From Panonychus citri (Eukaryota; Arthropoda; Arachnida; Trombidiformes; Tetranychidae), in NCBI RefSeq assembly GCF_014898815.1, contig NW_026515501.1:558001-622000 (forward strand): a stretch of DNA of 64,000 bases. The letters run 5' to 3'. Shown here in pieces: positions 38,708 to 49,725 of the stretch. The notes below the pieces were generated by a model. That model ran no database searches. It saw nothing but the letters and a program-made list of their open reading frames with translations, and was not told where the DNA came from. The first letter of the stretch is position 1. Every line of letters starts with the position of its first letter. A program made the translations under genes and the position numbers.

Positions 38708-41700
38708 TTATACATATACACCTTGCCCACTGTCACTAGAAGCTGTACCATTAGAAGCAAAATTATCAGATGAATGAAGATTAACTCTCATTGGATATGC
38801 TTGACCACCATCATCGAAAAATCTTCTAAAGGTAAATTCAAAGAATGCGTGTTCCGGGTGTTTACCATTCTCTGGAATAGGACCTCCATTAACATAATCA
38901 TCACAGTCACGTAAACCATTGGTATCTGACGAAGAGTGAAGTTTATCTGGATCAATGGGATCAAAGTTTGATGTATCCGTTGGATAACGGATTTTGGGTA
39001 TGTAAGGCGCTTTTTGTTTACGAAGGCCACCGTCAAAATCAATTGTTGCAAAAAAGGGATGTTTCTTAATCTCATCTGCTCCATTTTTACCTAATCGATC
39101 TTCAGGTCCACAACATAGTTTCAAAATGAGATCAGTTGATTCTCGGGATAATTTTGCTTCTGGAGGGATGCGTAGAGTACTTTTCCAATTGATTACCTAA
39201 AGAATAAAAAAATAACAATTGAAAAATGTTAATAATGGGAAGAAAATTATTTTTTTTCTCTTTCCAAAGCTCCAATTTGAAAGAGTTGGAATTACTTTTT
39301 TTTACGATTTAATGTTGCTTTTTACCTTATTTTGAGTTTCTTCAGGAGTATTAGCTAAGAAAGGTGGATGTCCAACTAACATTTCGTATAATATAACACC
39401 AACTGACCACCAATCACATGATTGTGAGTAACCAGTTCTCATTAAAACTTCTGGAGCGATGTAATTGGGTGTACCAACAAGAGAATGGGCTTGACATCGT
39501 TGATGTTCTCGTCTCCGACGACGTTCCAAGGGTTTGATTATACTAGAATTTAGTCCACAATGACAATGGTTTGGCCAATCTTGATCAACAATGTCCAATG
39601 AATCTCCTCTGCTATGGTCAACACCATTGTTACGCTGATAATATTTAGAGTTATGTGTCCAACGAAAACCGGTACAAAGTCCAAAATCAGTTAATTTAAT
39701 GTGACCATCTCTATCTATTAAAATATTGTCAGGTTTAATATCACGATGAATAAAACTCATCTTATGTACACTTTCTACCGCCAAGACTAACTCGGCTATA
39801 TAAAAACGAGCCAAATTTTCTTCAAAGACCTCAAACTTTATGAGTAAAGACATGAGATCACCACCAGGAATATAGTCCATTACAAAGTAAAGATGATTTA
39901 TATCTTGAAATGAATAATATAATTTAACGACCCATTCATTATCGGCTTCAGCTAATATATCCCTTTCAGCTTTAACATGGGCCACTTGATTTCGCTTGAG
40001 GACATCGGTTTTACGCAAAGTTTTCATTGCGTATAATTGATTGGTATCCTTTTTACGAACCAAGGCAACTTCACCAAAAGCACCAACCCCAATGGTTTCG
40101 ATTTTAACGAACATTGATTTTTTCATCTTGGCTCGTTTCAATCTAATATAATTTGATTCTTTTTGATGTAACATTTTTCTCATTTGTCGTTGAGCAGATT
40201 CGGACAGTCCAACTTTAGCCATTTCATTTTCCAACTGTTGTCGACGCAATTCCCTTTGTTGTTGAGACTTTATCACATTTTCAACATGCTGCTCCATATA
40301 GAATTTAAATGCTGCAGGAGAATAATTTTTCACTTTTGTTTCTCTCCTTTCTTGCTCTTTCTCCTTGGAAAGTGGTTTCCTTTGTGGTATCGGAGAATGG
40401 TTAATTTCTTTGGGTGGACTATTGTAACTGCAATTTAGGAAAAAAAAAGTAAATGTTTTGAATTAGATAAAACAATCGAGAATCAGTGATTTGCTTTCAT
40501 TGAAAATTAGGGTGATAGAGAGAAAGAGATAAAGTGAGATATACCAGAAATACCTAATCAATACATGAATGTTGATTTTTCTGATGTTTGTGTATTGGAA
40601 AATAAAGTTGAATTGATATAAAACAGATAAATAATTGAGTAAGCGATTGTAGGATAGAGAGAAAGAAGGAAGAATGAATGGAAAAATCTGAAAAAATGAT
40701 CAATGTTGCTGTTGATACTACGAGCTGGGTTACATGATAAAACAAACTATTTTGTTCAATGATAGTGATAGAACCTTAAAAATGAAGTTTTTTGCATACT
40801 TCTTCCAATTACAGGTTACCTCGATTAGATCCTTGAATCTACTTTTTACTTGATTTTTGGAGTAGTAGTAGCAGTTGTGGTAGTAGCAACAGAAAGAGCA
40901 AAAATAATAATAATGATGATGAGGATGAGGATGATGATAATGAGAAAGAAAAAGATGGTTACCCTGAGCCCATTAGGATCATTTGGCAAAATCTCTTGAT
41001 GCAGCAAATTGTTATTAGTTGTTGCTTCAAAAAGTAACTGAGATGTAACAGAGTAAACTAAACAAATCGACATAACCAAATAACTTAAAAAATTGTTTCG
41101 AACTTAGTTTTGGCAAAATAGTTTTCTTCTTTCAGGATAACACTTTCTTTCTCTTTCTCACTTTTCCTCTTTTTCTCTCTTTTCAAAAGATGATAACATA
41201 TCGACTAAACAGATGATTGAAGGGGAGTAAAAACTGGGAAAAATTAGATATGAGATGCTTACCGATGATTTAAATCTGAATGATGATGATTGCTGGTGGT
41301 TGAAGAAGCTGACGATTTAGGAGCTTTTTCACTGTTAGTTGATGGCGGTGCTGTTGTTGTTATCGTTGATGATGTTGGTGGAGGCGGTGGTGGTGGTGGT
41401 GTATTCACTGGTGGAGGTGGTGGTGGTGGTGGAGGAGGTGGTGGTGGAGGCGGTGATTCATTGTACTGCATTAGAGTACTTGGTTTAGGAGGTAAAGGGG
41501 GTCCATTATTGCTACTATGGATGGCACCAACTTGCGAAGCACAAATCGACTCGACAGTATTAACCAGATCTGAATTTGGTGGCAATGGAGGGGGTGGCCT
41601 GGCAAGCAATTGACTTATATTGGGTAAATTGGTAGTGGTTCCATTATTTTCCCACAGTTTATTATTACAGTTTGGCGGTGTTGGTTTACTAGAACGACAG

Positions 41701-42859
41701 TTGTTACCTGAAGATACAATAGTCGATACTGGACCGGAAGCAACACCCCTTGCAACAGCTAAAGCTGCAACCGATGAAGCATAACTGGGGGGATCAGTTG
41801 CAGGCACGGAAACGCCATTAGTACCAACATTATAATGGTTGTTGGTATTGTTGTTAATGCTTATACTATTGTTACCATTTACTCTAGGTGTGTAATTGCC
41901 ATTTGATGTGACAAAGGTGGGGGGTGTTGAGTTAACCGGAGGTACTGTTGGCGCAATTGCCGTTTGCAAGACGGGCTTTTGTACTTGCGTACTTTTAACG
42001 GATTGCATAATAACAGGAGATTGAGATTTAGCCTGGCGAGCGCTCCAAGCTTGTAGTTGAGATGTTTTGATCACCGAACTGACCACCGTGGTAGCAGCAC
42101 CTCTTAAACAGGAGGAATTCTGCGAGGAACAAGTAGATGACGCTGAAGACATCATTTTTGGAAGTTTAAGTGACGGTGGTACAGAGGAATAATCTGAAGA
42201 GCTACTGATGGTGGGCGTTGGAGAAAGACGGCCTGAGCTAGATGACGCGGCATATGGAGGTGTTGAGATAGATGAGTACAGTGATGATAAACTTGCAGGA
42301 CTATGGGGATAAGAGGGAGGTTGTTGAAGAGAAACGTGAATGGCACTGTGATTGTTAGAATTGTACAAAGATAAAGCTTGCAGCTGTTGAGCCAACTGTT
42401 GCTGTTGTGCTAAGCTAAGGTTTGATAAAAATTTCTAAATAAAAAAGTAGAAACAAAAAGAAATAAAAAAAAATTCAATTAGATGTTGATTTGATATTCT
42501 TTTCCTTTAAGGATTTGACACTAATCCAATTTATACACAATGAATAACGAGGGAAGAGAAAACAGAAACGAATGGTAACTTACCTTAGCAAAACCAATAT
42601 TGCAAAGATATTGAGATATTGTCTCACAGGATTCATTAGATTTTGCCGAAGCTTCGGAATTAGATCCATTTGAGGTTGATGCTGAGTTACATGGGCCACA
42701 AGTTTGACCTGGAGATGAGCTTGAATCACTCGTTGTAGATGAGGCACTTGAGGTTGGCCTTTCATTGTTCTGAAAGGGCAATAAAGATATCCTAATTGCT
42801 TGTAACGCTTTTTGCTTGTATTGAGGTGATTTTGTATTGGTATTCGGTATATGTGCCAT
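38708..42859 (-). CDS. wts: Warts/LATS protein kinase (Hippo pathway)
   Basis: Four exons, 42584-42859, 41263-42434, 39326-40427 and 38708-39196, join in frame to give 1012 residues. The start (KALQAIRISLLPFQNNE) matches the conserved LATS N-terminal motif. Two PPSY motifs, which bind WW domains of Yorkie/YAP, lie near plus positions 42320 and 41790, and a long polyproline run near 41400-41460. The MOB-binding helix region (AFKFYMEQHVENVIKSQQQ) precedes an AGC-type kinase domain (about 588-905) with HRDIKPDN, DFG and the LATS-type insert before the activation segment (HSLVGTPNYIAPEV). The hydrophobic motif is FFEFTFRRFF with its phosphorylatable Thr, and the protein ends VYV like other LATS. 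The N-terminal UBA domain is weak or missing. The kinase phosphorylates Yorkie to restrain growth. Confidence 0.95.
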
Positions 42860-42944
42860 GTTAACGTGATGATGATAATGATGAAGAGGAAATAATGATT
42901 AACAAATCAGTAGATTGATGAATACACATTGACGGGGAAAAAAC

Positions 42945-43092
42945 CAACAACAGTTTTCATTGATTGATCAATTTAGATGAACATTGGTATAAGTTTGTGA
43001 TGGAGAAGAAGAAAAAAAAACAAAAGGGGAGAGAGAGAGAGAGAAAGAGACAAAAATGATGATGATGAGAAGCAAAAAAAGAATATAAAAAA
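42945..43092 (+). repeat. Direct repeat, copy 1 (upstream of warts)
   Basis: About 148 bases starting CAACAACAG match 49107-49248 in the same orientation with few differences. The match then skips about 340 bases of purine tract here and resumes at about 43430 (ACTAATTTCCAAAT). Copy 2 therefore has an internal deletion relative to this copy. Confidence 0.85.
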
Positions 43093-43260
43093 GGAAAAAA
43101 GAAAGAGAGAGAAAGAGAGAAAAAAAGAATCAGAATATGAAGATAAAGAATAAATGATGAGAAGAAGAGAAGAAGAAAGGAAGAGAATAGAACAGATGAA
43201 AAAAAGAGAGAAAGAAGAGAAAGAGAAATAAATTAAAAGAAAGAGAAGAGAATAAATATT
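43007..43260 (+). repeat. Purine-rich tract upstream of warts
   Basis: About 250 bases that are almost entirely A and G on the plus strand, with GA and GAA micro-repeats. Its middle part is missing from the duplicate upstream of YEATS4. Confidence 0.75.
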
Positions 43261-43704
43261 TTCTCCACATTCATTTAGTACAAATTCCAACAGCCAGAAG
43301 TCACTTCATCTTCTCAACAAATGGAAAATAAAAAGTAGAATTTATGTTTTCCATCTGTCGACGTTTCTCTTCTCTCTGTCTACATTCATTTTCTTTCTCT
43401 TCCATCGTCTCCATCTACTGTTATCAAATCGCACTAATTTCCAAATGTTTACATTTTTTAAAATTCTTTTCTCATTCATCCAAATGTGAGTTTCGATACT
43501 ATCGAATTCAGGGAGCGAAGTTCGATCATCGAACATGAAAATTAGAATTTTTGAAAAATTATTTTTCTCTCAAAAACAATTCAAACTTCTTTCATTTTAT
43601 TGACTGTTATTTGGGTGTACTAATTGTCAACTAGTAATTGATTAATTAAATTGTGTTTCATCTCTTAGATTATATGAGAATTCAATTCATAGTTTTAACC
43701 TAAA

Positions 43705-44140
43705 ATGATGGACGGAACCAGGAATCTGGTGAGTATTTTGTTTAGAAAACTGAAACATGTGAGTTTGTTGTTGGTGTTAATATTTATCTTTTTTGGTTTT
43801 TTACGATTTTGATTAGAAACATTTTGGCCCTTGGACTGGGAAAAAGCAGAGGCAAATTTTCCGATTGATTTTCAAACAATCTATTGATGAAGAAGACATG
43901 GCCCGTAAGCCCCGTTTAGCTGACTACCAAGTCGCTTTTAATAGAGCTTGTGAACCTGGTCAACAAGATTTTACCTTGTTGGATATGTTGAAGTCTTATC
44001 GCGCATTTGTTTACGTTTTAGCGTATGATCGGAGGGGTGATAATCCCACCCATCAAGAACTCGAGGAAGAAATAGACAGGATAGATAAAGAAATTGATGA
44101 ATTGAGGAAAATATCAACAGATTTAAAATCTCATGAATGA
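43705..44140 (+). CDS. Small two-exon protein of unknown function, head to head with warts
   Basis: Exon 1 (43705-43728, MMDGTRNL) and exon 2 (43817-44140) join through a GTGAGT donor and a TTAG acceptor to give 115 residues. The protein is charged, with a basic-aromatic start (KHFGPWTGKKQRQIFRLIF), a middle containing DYQVAFNRAC, and an acidic, probably coiled-coil end (ELEEEIDRIDKEIDELRKI). No signal peptide or membrane segment. I do not recognise the family, but the clean splice, good codon use and non-repetitive composition argue for a real gene. The exon 1 ATG is chosen because the frame before exon 2 is closed by stops in the intron. It ends 81 bases before an inverted-duplication breakpoint. 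Confidence 0.6.
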
Positions 44141-44221
44141 TGTGAACTGTCAATTAAAAAAGGAATAGAATGATCAAAATTACCACATTATAATTATCTC
44201 ACAATCTTTATTTATTTATAT

Positions 44222-45523
44222 GACAATCCTTGTAACAATACGAACACCAACTCAACTAATAACTTTGTCACAAATCTCTCGTCATATCCTCTAGTAAATC
44301 CTATGAAAACTTGTGCATCTCCATCGCAAGTTACACTCGAGGTCATAACAAACATCGCTAGTCCAATGAGTAATTCATCGTCCAATCTCAATCAATCAAC
44401 TTTGCCTTCACCAACACCGATAACAATTAACAATATTCCTTGTGCAACAATAACAGTTTCACCAAGAAATAGTTCACCAATAGTTCAATCAACTTTATCA
44501 TCATCGATACCTCATCATACTCAACCCATTTTAGGAAGATCAGATCAAGACAAACCCGTGGAATCATCAATTCTAGATCAAGGATTAGTAGTTAAAACCT
44601 ATTCCAATCGATCAGCACGTAAAAGGCCATATACAGTTAGTAATGGATCAACTAATCAATCTGAACATGGACTCAACACTTCCCATATCATACAAACTGA
44701 TCCTCTGAAAGTAAATTCTGAGTCTCGTTTACAACCTCCCGATGATCCAGAAGAAACGGAAAACAATTATCAAAATTATCTCAATGAATCTCATGGTGTC
44801 ACCTCATACAATAGTGAGGAAGATACAATTCCTTGGGTTAATTCAGTTATAAGACAAAATTACCAAAGTTTTGGGTACGAATCAAATTTTATCCGAAATG
44901 ATTTAATTCCAATGGAAACCACCGACTATCATAATAGTAACTTTGACCAAGAAGAAGACGATGAAGATGATGAAGACGAAGATCATTCAGAAAATAAATA
45001 CATTTATAAAATGAACACTTCAAATACCAACAATCCAATTGCTACTCATTTTCATGATCAACAACCTGCTCATCATCATAATCACAACAACAACAACAAC
45101 AACAATCACAATCATCACCAAAATAACCACCACCCGAATCATCATCAACATCATCAGCACCACAATCAACTCAATCAATTGACAAATGTCTCTCCTTTAG
45201 GTCAAACCTCATCCTCATCCTCAGTACAATCAACACCATTAACTGAATCAAATCCAACAACTACCACTAGTCCTGGTCTATTCTGTCCCATTGAACATAA
45301 TTATATTCCAACATCAACAATCAATTCATTCAGTCATGAGACTAATCAACTTTACCCAATTTCATCAAAGAAAAAGGTAAATTTCGAGTCGCCAATAACA
45401 AATGAACAATTAACTAATGATCAATATTCATTGACGATACCAACAAATACATTTGAAAATTTGGTTCATAATCACCATTCAGTTCAACTTCATCATCATG
45501 GACAAATTCATCACCAATGGTAG
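44222..45523 (+). pseudogene. Truncated inverted copy of the last exon of single-minded
   Basis: This is a reverse-complement copy of 53721-55022. It holds about 430 codons of the sim C-terminal region, still open to the stop at 45523, but lacks bHLH, PAS and a promoter. It differs from the intact copy by scattered substitutions and by length changes in His/Asn-rich and Ser-rich repeats. The first in-frame ATG (44303) is internal to the original exon. Transcription is possible if the nearby plus-strand gene is read through, but that gene has its own stop at 44140. Confidence 0.88.
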
Positions 45524-45845
45524 CAATTTATTCAATCACTTATTAACTTTAATTTTTTAATTTCTCTCTTGATCCTCCACTTGATTATGCACACAAATTA
45601 ACCTCTTTAATTACAATTAAAAACAAATGCAACAATAAACTTATTTCCCTTTTCAATGATGACAAAAATCAAATCCTTTCATGATCACCACAGGATCTAA
45701 TTGTTGATTCAATTGAGATTATTTGGAAATCACATTCGCAAAGTGTCAATTCTCAGGGTAATAATAACAAGATGAAAATGATGAAAATGATAAAGATAAT
45801 GAGGATGTTGACTGTTTGTCCATGATAATGGAAGATAATTAGTAA

Positions 45846-46385
45846 CAGAGAGATGATCCTTATCTTCCTACATTGAAATTACTTCATAAATGTAGGTAGA
45901 CAATTGAGTTAATTGTTTCTGGTAAATTGTGTTGATTTATTTTCCCTCAATTGTTTTCTCTCTCTCTCTCTCTCTCTCTCACCAGATCCGTTGATTTGTC
46001 CATTGATGCAAGTTGATTCCGGTGCCATTCAGTTTGTCCTTCAAGGAGCCAATGTAATGTGTCCCGGTTTAACTTCCAGAGGTGCAATCATGACACCCGA
46101 TCTACCTGTTGGATCGGTGGTCACTGTTATCGCTGATGGTAAACAACATGCTCTTGCTGTTGGAATTCTTAAAATGTCATCAAATGAAATGTAAGTTAAC
46201 CTTAGAAGCTTTGGAAATCTCATTCTCTTTGGAATTGCAACTAATTGATTGATTTTTTTTCTATCAATTTTTTTCTCAATCCTTTCTTTCACTCAACTAA
46301 TAGAGCCCGAGTCAATAAAGGAATCGCTATTGAAAGTTTACACTATTTAAATGATGGTTTGTGGAGATTAAAGCCGATCAGATAA
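45846..46385 (+). pseudogene. Truncated inverted copy of MCTS1 (end of exon 2, exons 3 and 4)
   Basis: It contains the last about 50 bases of exon 2 (45846-45893), exon 3 (45986-46190) and exon 4 (46304-46385), with their introns, matching the intact gene at 50805-51659. The exon 3 and 4 coding sequence is unchanged by eye and encodes the C-terminal part of the PUA domain. The start codon and the N-terminal half are gone because of the internal deletion near 45844, so no full MCTS1 can be made. Confidence 0.9.
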
Positions 46386-46531
46386 TTGCAATCTCTCACA
46401 TGTAATGTTTATTCATCAAGAAGCTTTGAAAAAAAACACACTTGTTGATGTTATGGGTCATCTAGTGTCCAAGTAGTTTCTTCATCTTTGTATTTTTTAC
46501 AAACAAATCTCTTGATTTAAACATTAAATTC

Positions 46532-47136
46532 TTAAATGATCATTTCGGTGACAGTTTCTTGATCCATTGCCTCAGGTACTTGGGGTAAATCTTTTGCTTC
46601 TGTTGTTGGTGTTTCATGTTGAAGGTCAACAGGTTGTCCGGGAGAGAGTAATACTTGTTGAGGTGCTGATGTTTCTTGAACTTTTTCTGATTCAGTGGAA
46701 ACAGTTGTCGATATAAAAATAGGTTCTTGTGAGATTGGAGGTGATTTAAGTCGTGGTGAATCTTGTTTAGGTTGTGGAGATTTGATTGATTGGATTGGTG
46801 ATTTTGGTGTTGTCGGTGTTGTTGATTGGAGAGCTTGTAGTTTTCGTTCACGTTCTTGTTTTGCTTCGGTACTTTTAATATTTTCCTTAAATTTTGCGAT
46901 CACTGATTGTGTTTGTTTCAAGCGATCTTTAAGCTCTTCGATTTCACTTCGAACTTTGGTTTTAGCGGATTGAATCGAGGAAATTGTTTTCTGCTTCTTA
47001 TCCTCAAAATCAGTCTCATGTTTGTAAGGTCCAATTAGTAATTGTCTTGTGTTGGTCAGTAATTGTTGCATCATGGCCGATGGATCTTGTAAAATAATCT
47101 CATCATAAAATTCTGAGACGATGTACTTTTTTATGT
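46532..47136 (-). pseudogene. Truncated inverted copy of YEATS4 (coiled coil and C-terminal tail)
   Basis: It copies 50063-50658 of the intact gene and keeps the frame to the stop at 46532, but lacks the whole acyl-lysine-reading part of the YEATS domain and the start. One extra Thr-Thr-Pro repeat unit distinguishes it from the intact copy. A Met in frame (47074) could start a 180-residue coiled-coil fragment, though nothing indicates it is expressed. Confidence 0.88.
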
Positions 47137-49106
47137 CATTCGAAATTTTATGTCATTCGCAAAACTTTTTTAAACTTCTTGAAAAGTTCTTGTTTTCTTG
47201 AATTAAGATAGGAAGAGAACTTCATTAGATTTTTCTTGATTGATGATTACATGATTAAAGTTTTCATAGATACATGTTTCGTTTTTAATGTATACAAGAA
47301 ACTTTTCATGAATCAATTATTAATCTAGAGAAAATTTTGAAATACGAAAGAAAAGTTATGATGAAGCCGCTTAATTGACACATTGGTTTGTTTCATGTAA
47401 TCAATCATCTATGAGCAAATGTTCAAGATTTTTATGTGTCTGTCATCATATCAGGTTTTTCAGCGTGTAACCAAAATAATCGAGGGACAATTTTTTTTAT
47501 GTTAAACCGCTGTACTGAGGTTTTTGAAGCGTTGCTGTTGTATCGTCTTTTGCAATCAAATTTCTAAATATCGAAACAAGAGCATCACGAGCCAACTCGA
47601 GAGTGAGTTTTGAATTCATTCATCTCGAGTTAGGTTAGGTTAGGTTAGGTTATCACACTGCTCACAGATCTCTTCTTTGACTTTGCAGGATTCACAAGCC
47701 AATGCTGAACATGGATGTATGAAACAGGTGTAACTTATGTGTTCTTTCACATGAAGACCTTAAAACGACCTTCCAACGTGTCCTTCGAGAAATGACTTCA
47801 ATGACCTTGAAAATCGTAGGGTCGAGCGCCTGAGTGCGTCCGAGGTCTATTGAGCCCTGTGATCAAGTTTGACATTCCTATGACCTTTAGTTCTTAAATT
47901 ATTAAAGGAAGAGATTTCATTAGATTTTTCTAGATTGATGATTTGATAATTTTGTTTTTGAGGTATACAAGAAGGTATACTTTCGAGAAAATTTTGAATT
48001 ATAAAAGCAAAGTTATGATGAAGCCGCTTAATTGACACGTTGATTTGTTGCATGTAATCAGCATCTATCCAAGATCTTGATTCGCTTGTCAATCATAATC
48101 AAAGAGGTCAACGAAAATACGAGATCTTGAATTTATGAAAATCATCATCGGAACTTGCCCCTGGATTTGATTCAACGAGACACCTTGTTTGGCTCATTTC
48201 ATGTGAGACTGTGCTCATAAATCGATTTCAATCCTCAAATTTTTTTTCGCGGTACATTGAAGTCAGACATTACACTTGAATCGACACTCAATCGAAAAAC
48301 GTTACCATATAGAGATATATCTTGTTCTGAACTTAACCCGTAACTTGATTGTCACTGACTTAAGCTCGTTCGATATAAACGATCACAGTTGTTGAGGAAT
48401 CAAGAATTGTGTCCATATCACCGATTATATGAAAAGAGGCCCACTCAACTCCTGGTTCAAATCTTTATTCGAAAAATAGACTTTTCTATCAACGATTCTA
48501 GACTGTCCAAGAGATAAGCTTTGCAAATTCCTTTTTCAAAAATATCATTAATTAGCTTGGGTTAGGTCAACCCGTCGCATTATTCACAGACCTCCTCTTT
48601 GGCTTTACAGGATTACCAAGCCAATGCTGAACATGAATGTATGAAACAGGTGTCATCATCTTCAAGATTCTTTGAACAAAGGAACAACTATGAACTTCGT
48701 TCTTTGAACAACTCGTGTTCATAATTGTGTATAAATCCTTAAGAAAATGAAAAAAGAGTTGTTATAAAAGCATAGACACAAACTACACACAAGATGGTCA
48801 TGTTTCAATATGAAAAACTCCAAGAATCAAGTTTATAAGAAAAGTCGCTTGTAAAAGAAATCTCAGCTGCTGTTCAACAAAATACCCTCAAACTCAAGAT
48901 TCATGTGTTACTTTATGTGTTCTTTTGCTTGAAGACCTTCAAACGACCTTTATTTAAGACTTACTTATGACTATGACTTCAATGACCTTGAAAATCGTAG
49001 GGTCGAGCGCTCCAATTCTGATGAGTCCTTTGATCAAGGTTGACATTCGTATGACTTTATGTTCTTGAGATATCTTGTCCACCTAACCACCTACAAGCTC
49101 TCTAAT
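47137..49106. other. Spacer between duplication arms: mosaic of diverged internal repeats
   Basis: No coding frame is supported. A block at about 47205-47430 recurs at about 47905-48075 (shared GTTATGATGAAGCCGC). A block at about 47650-47860 recurs in two parts, at about 48575-48670 (CAAGCCAATGCTGAACATG) and 48905-49070 (TTGAAAATCGTAGGGTCGAG). Copies are roughly 80-90 percent alike by eye, so they are older than the flanking inverted duplication. The content resembles a middle-repetitive or subtelomere-like sequence, but I recognise no known element. Confidence 0.6.
47630..47649 (+). repeat. Interstitial telomere-type repeat, four TTAGG units
   Basis: Four perfect TTAGG units in a row, followed by a partial fifth. 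TTAGG is the ancestral arthropod telomere repeat. A single TTAGG (48562-48566) lies at the equivalent place in the second copy of the surrounding repeat block. Confidence 0.75.
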
Positions 49107-49248
49107 CAACAACAGTTTTCATAGATTGATCAATTTAGATGAACATTGGTATAAGTTTGTGATGGAGAAGAAGAAAAAAAACAAAAGGGGAGAGAGAGAG
49201 AAAGAGACAAAAATGATGATGATGAGAAGCAAAAAAAGAATATAAAAT
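49107..49248 (+). repeat. Direct repeat, copy 2 (upstream of YEATS4)
   Basis: Matches 42945-43092 from upstream of warts in the same orientation, then continues at about 49249-49310 into sequence like 43430-43500. The intervening purine tract is missing in this copy. Confidence 0.85.
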
Positions 49249-49302
49249 GGAACTAATTTCCAAATTTTTACATATTGTAAAATTCTTTTCTCATTAATTC
49301 AA

Positions 49303-49725
49303 GTTTCTATTGAAACTTGGCTCATATTATCGATATTCACAATCGATAGAAACAATAACAATGTCTCATTTTGTCAACAAAAATCATTTGATTGTTTGAC
49401 TGTTTATTTCTATTCTTTAAACTGTTTAAAAATGAGTGATTATGGGCCTGATTGTCGGGAAAGGATCAATTCTATTGATTGAAATGTAAGTTTAAAAATT
49501 AAATCCCAATCAACTTTTCTTTTTCTAAAATTCGAGATTTGTTGTCCAAAAAAATTCGTTTCCTTAGAAACTTGACTGATATATCGATATTCACAATCGA
49601 TAGAAAGAATAACAAAATTTTCTCATTTTGTCAACAAAAACCATCTGATTGTTATTTTTTACTATTCTTTAAATTGTTTAAAAATGAGTGATTATGGGCC
49701 TGATTGTGGGGGAAGAATCAAAGGT
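49303..49725 (+). repeat. Tandem duplication of the YEATS4 promoter and first codons
   Basis: Unit 1 (about 49303-49480) and unit 2 (about 49558-49725) share a TATCGATA motif, a TCTCATTTTGTCAACAAAAA stretch and the first nine codons (MSDYGPDCG/R). In unit 1 the frame after ATG 49432 closes after 16 codons. In unit 2 (ATG 49684) it continues through the whole YEATS domain. Divergence between units is moderate, so this is older than the inverted duplication. Confidence 0.85.
49582..49589 (+). promoter_or_regulatory. DRE-like core promoter motif upstream of YEATS4
   Basis: TATCGATA lies 95 bases before the YEATS4 ATG, with a near inverted copy (AATCGATA) a few bases on. The same pair sits in the duplicated unit at 49328-49348. 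TATCGATA is the DREF-binding element of housekeeping promoters in Drosophila; use here is inferred. Confidence 0.45.

Larger units (their letters stand above)
42860..43704. promoter_or_regulatory. Bidirectional upstream region between warts and the 43705 gene
   Basis: 845 bases separate the two ATGs, so a shared promoter is likely. It contains a nearly pure purine tract on the plus strand (about 43007-43260). Parts of it (42945-43092 and about 43430-43500) recur upstream of YEATS4 at 49107-49310. Confidence 0.5.
44222..47136. repeat. Left arm of a large inverted duplication (copy with internal deletion)
   Basis: 2915 bases reading as the reverse complement of 50063-55022, introns and intergenic DNA included. 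The segment equivalent to 51346-53401, about 2.05 kb, is absent, with the junction near 45844. The breakpoints fall inside the last exon of sim (44222) and inside the YEATS4 coding frame (47136). Confidence 0.92.

Noticed and set aside
40971..41046. Possible extra warts exon (QLLFEATTNNNLLHQEIL) with plausible splice sites
   Set aside because: Neither available acceptor keeps the frame between exon 2 (phase 2) and exon 3; direct joining restores frame.
41290..41613. Gly-rich open frame on the plus strand opposite warts
   Set aside because: It is the antisense of the polyproline run in warts exon 2 and has no splice or start support of its own.
49432..49482. ATG with the YEATS4 N-terminal codons as the true gene start
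   Set aside because: The frame stops after 16 codons and lacks the YEATS domain; the ATG at 49684 is continuous with the whole protein.
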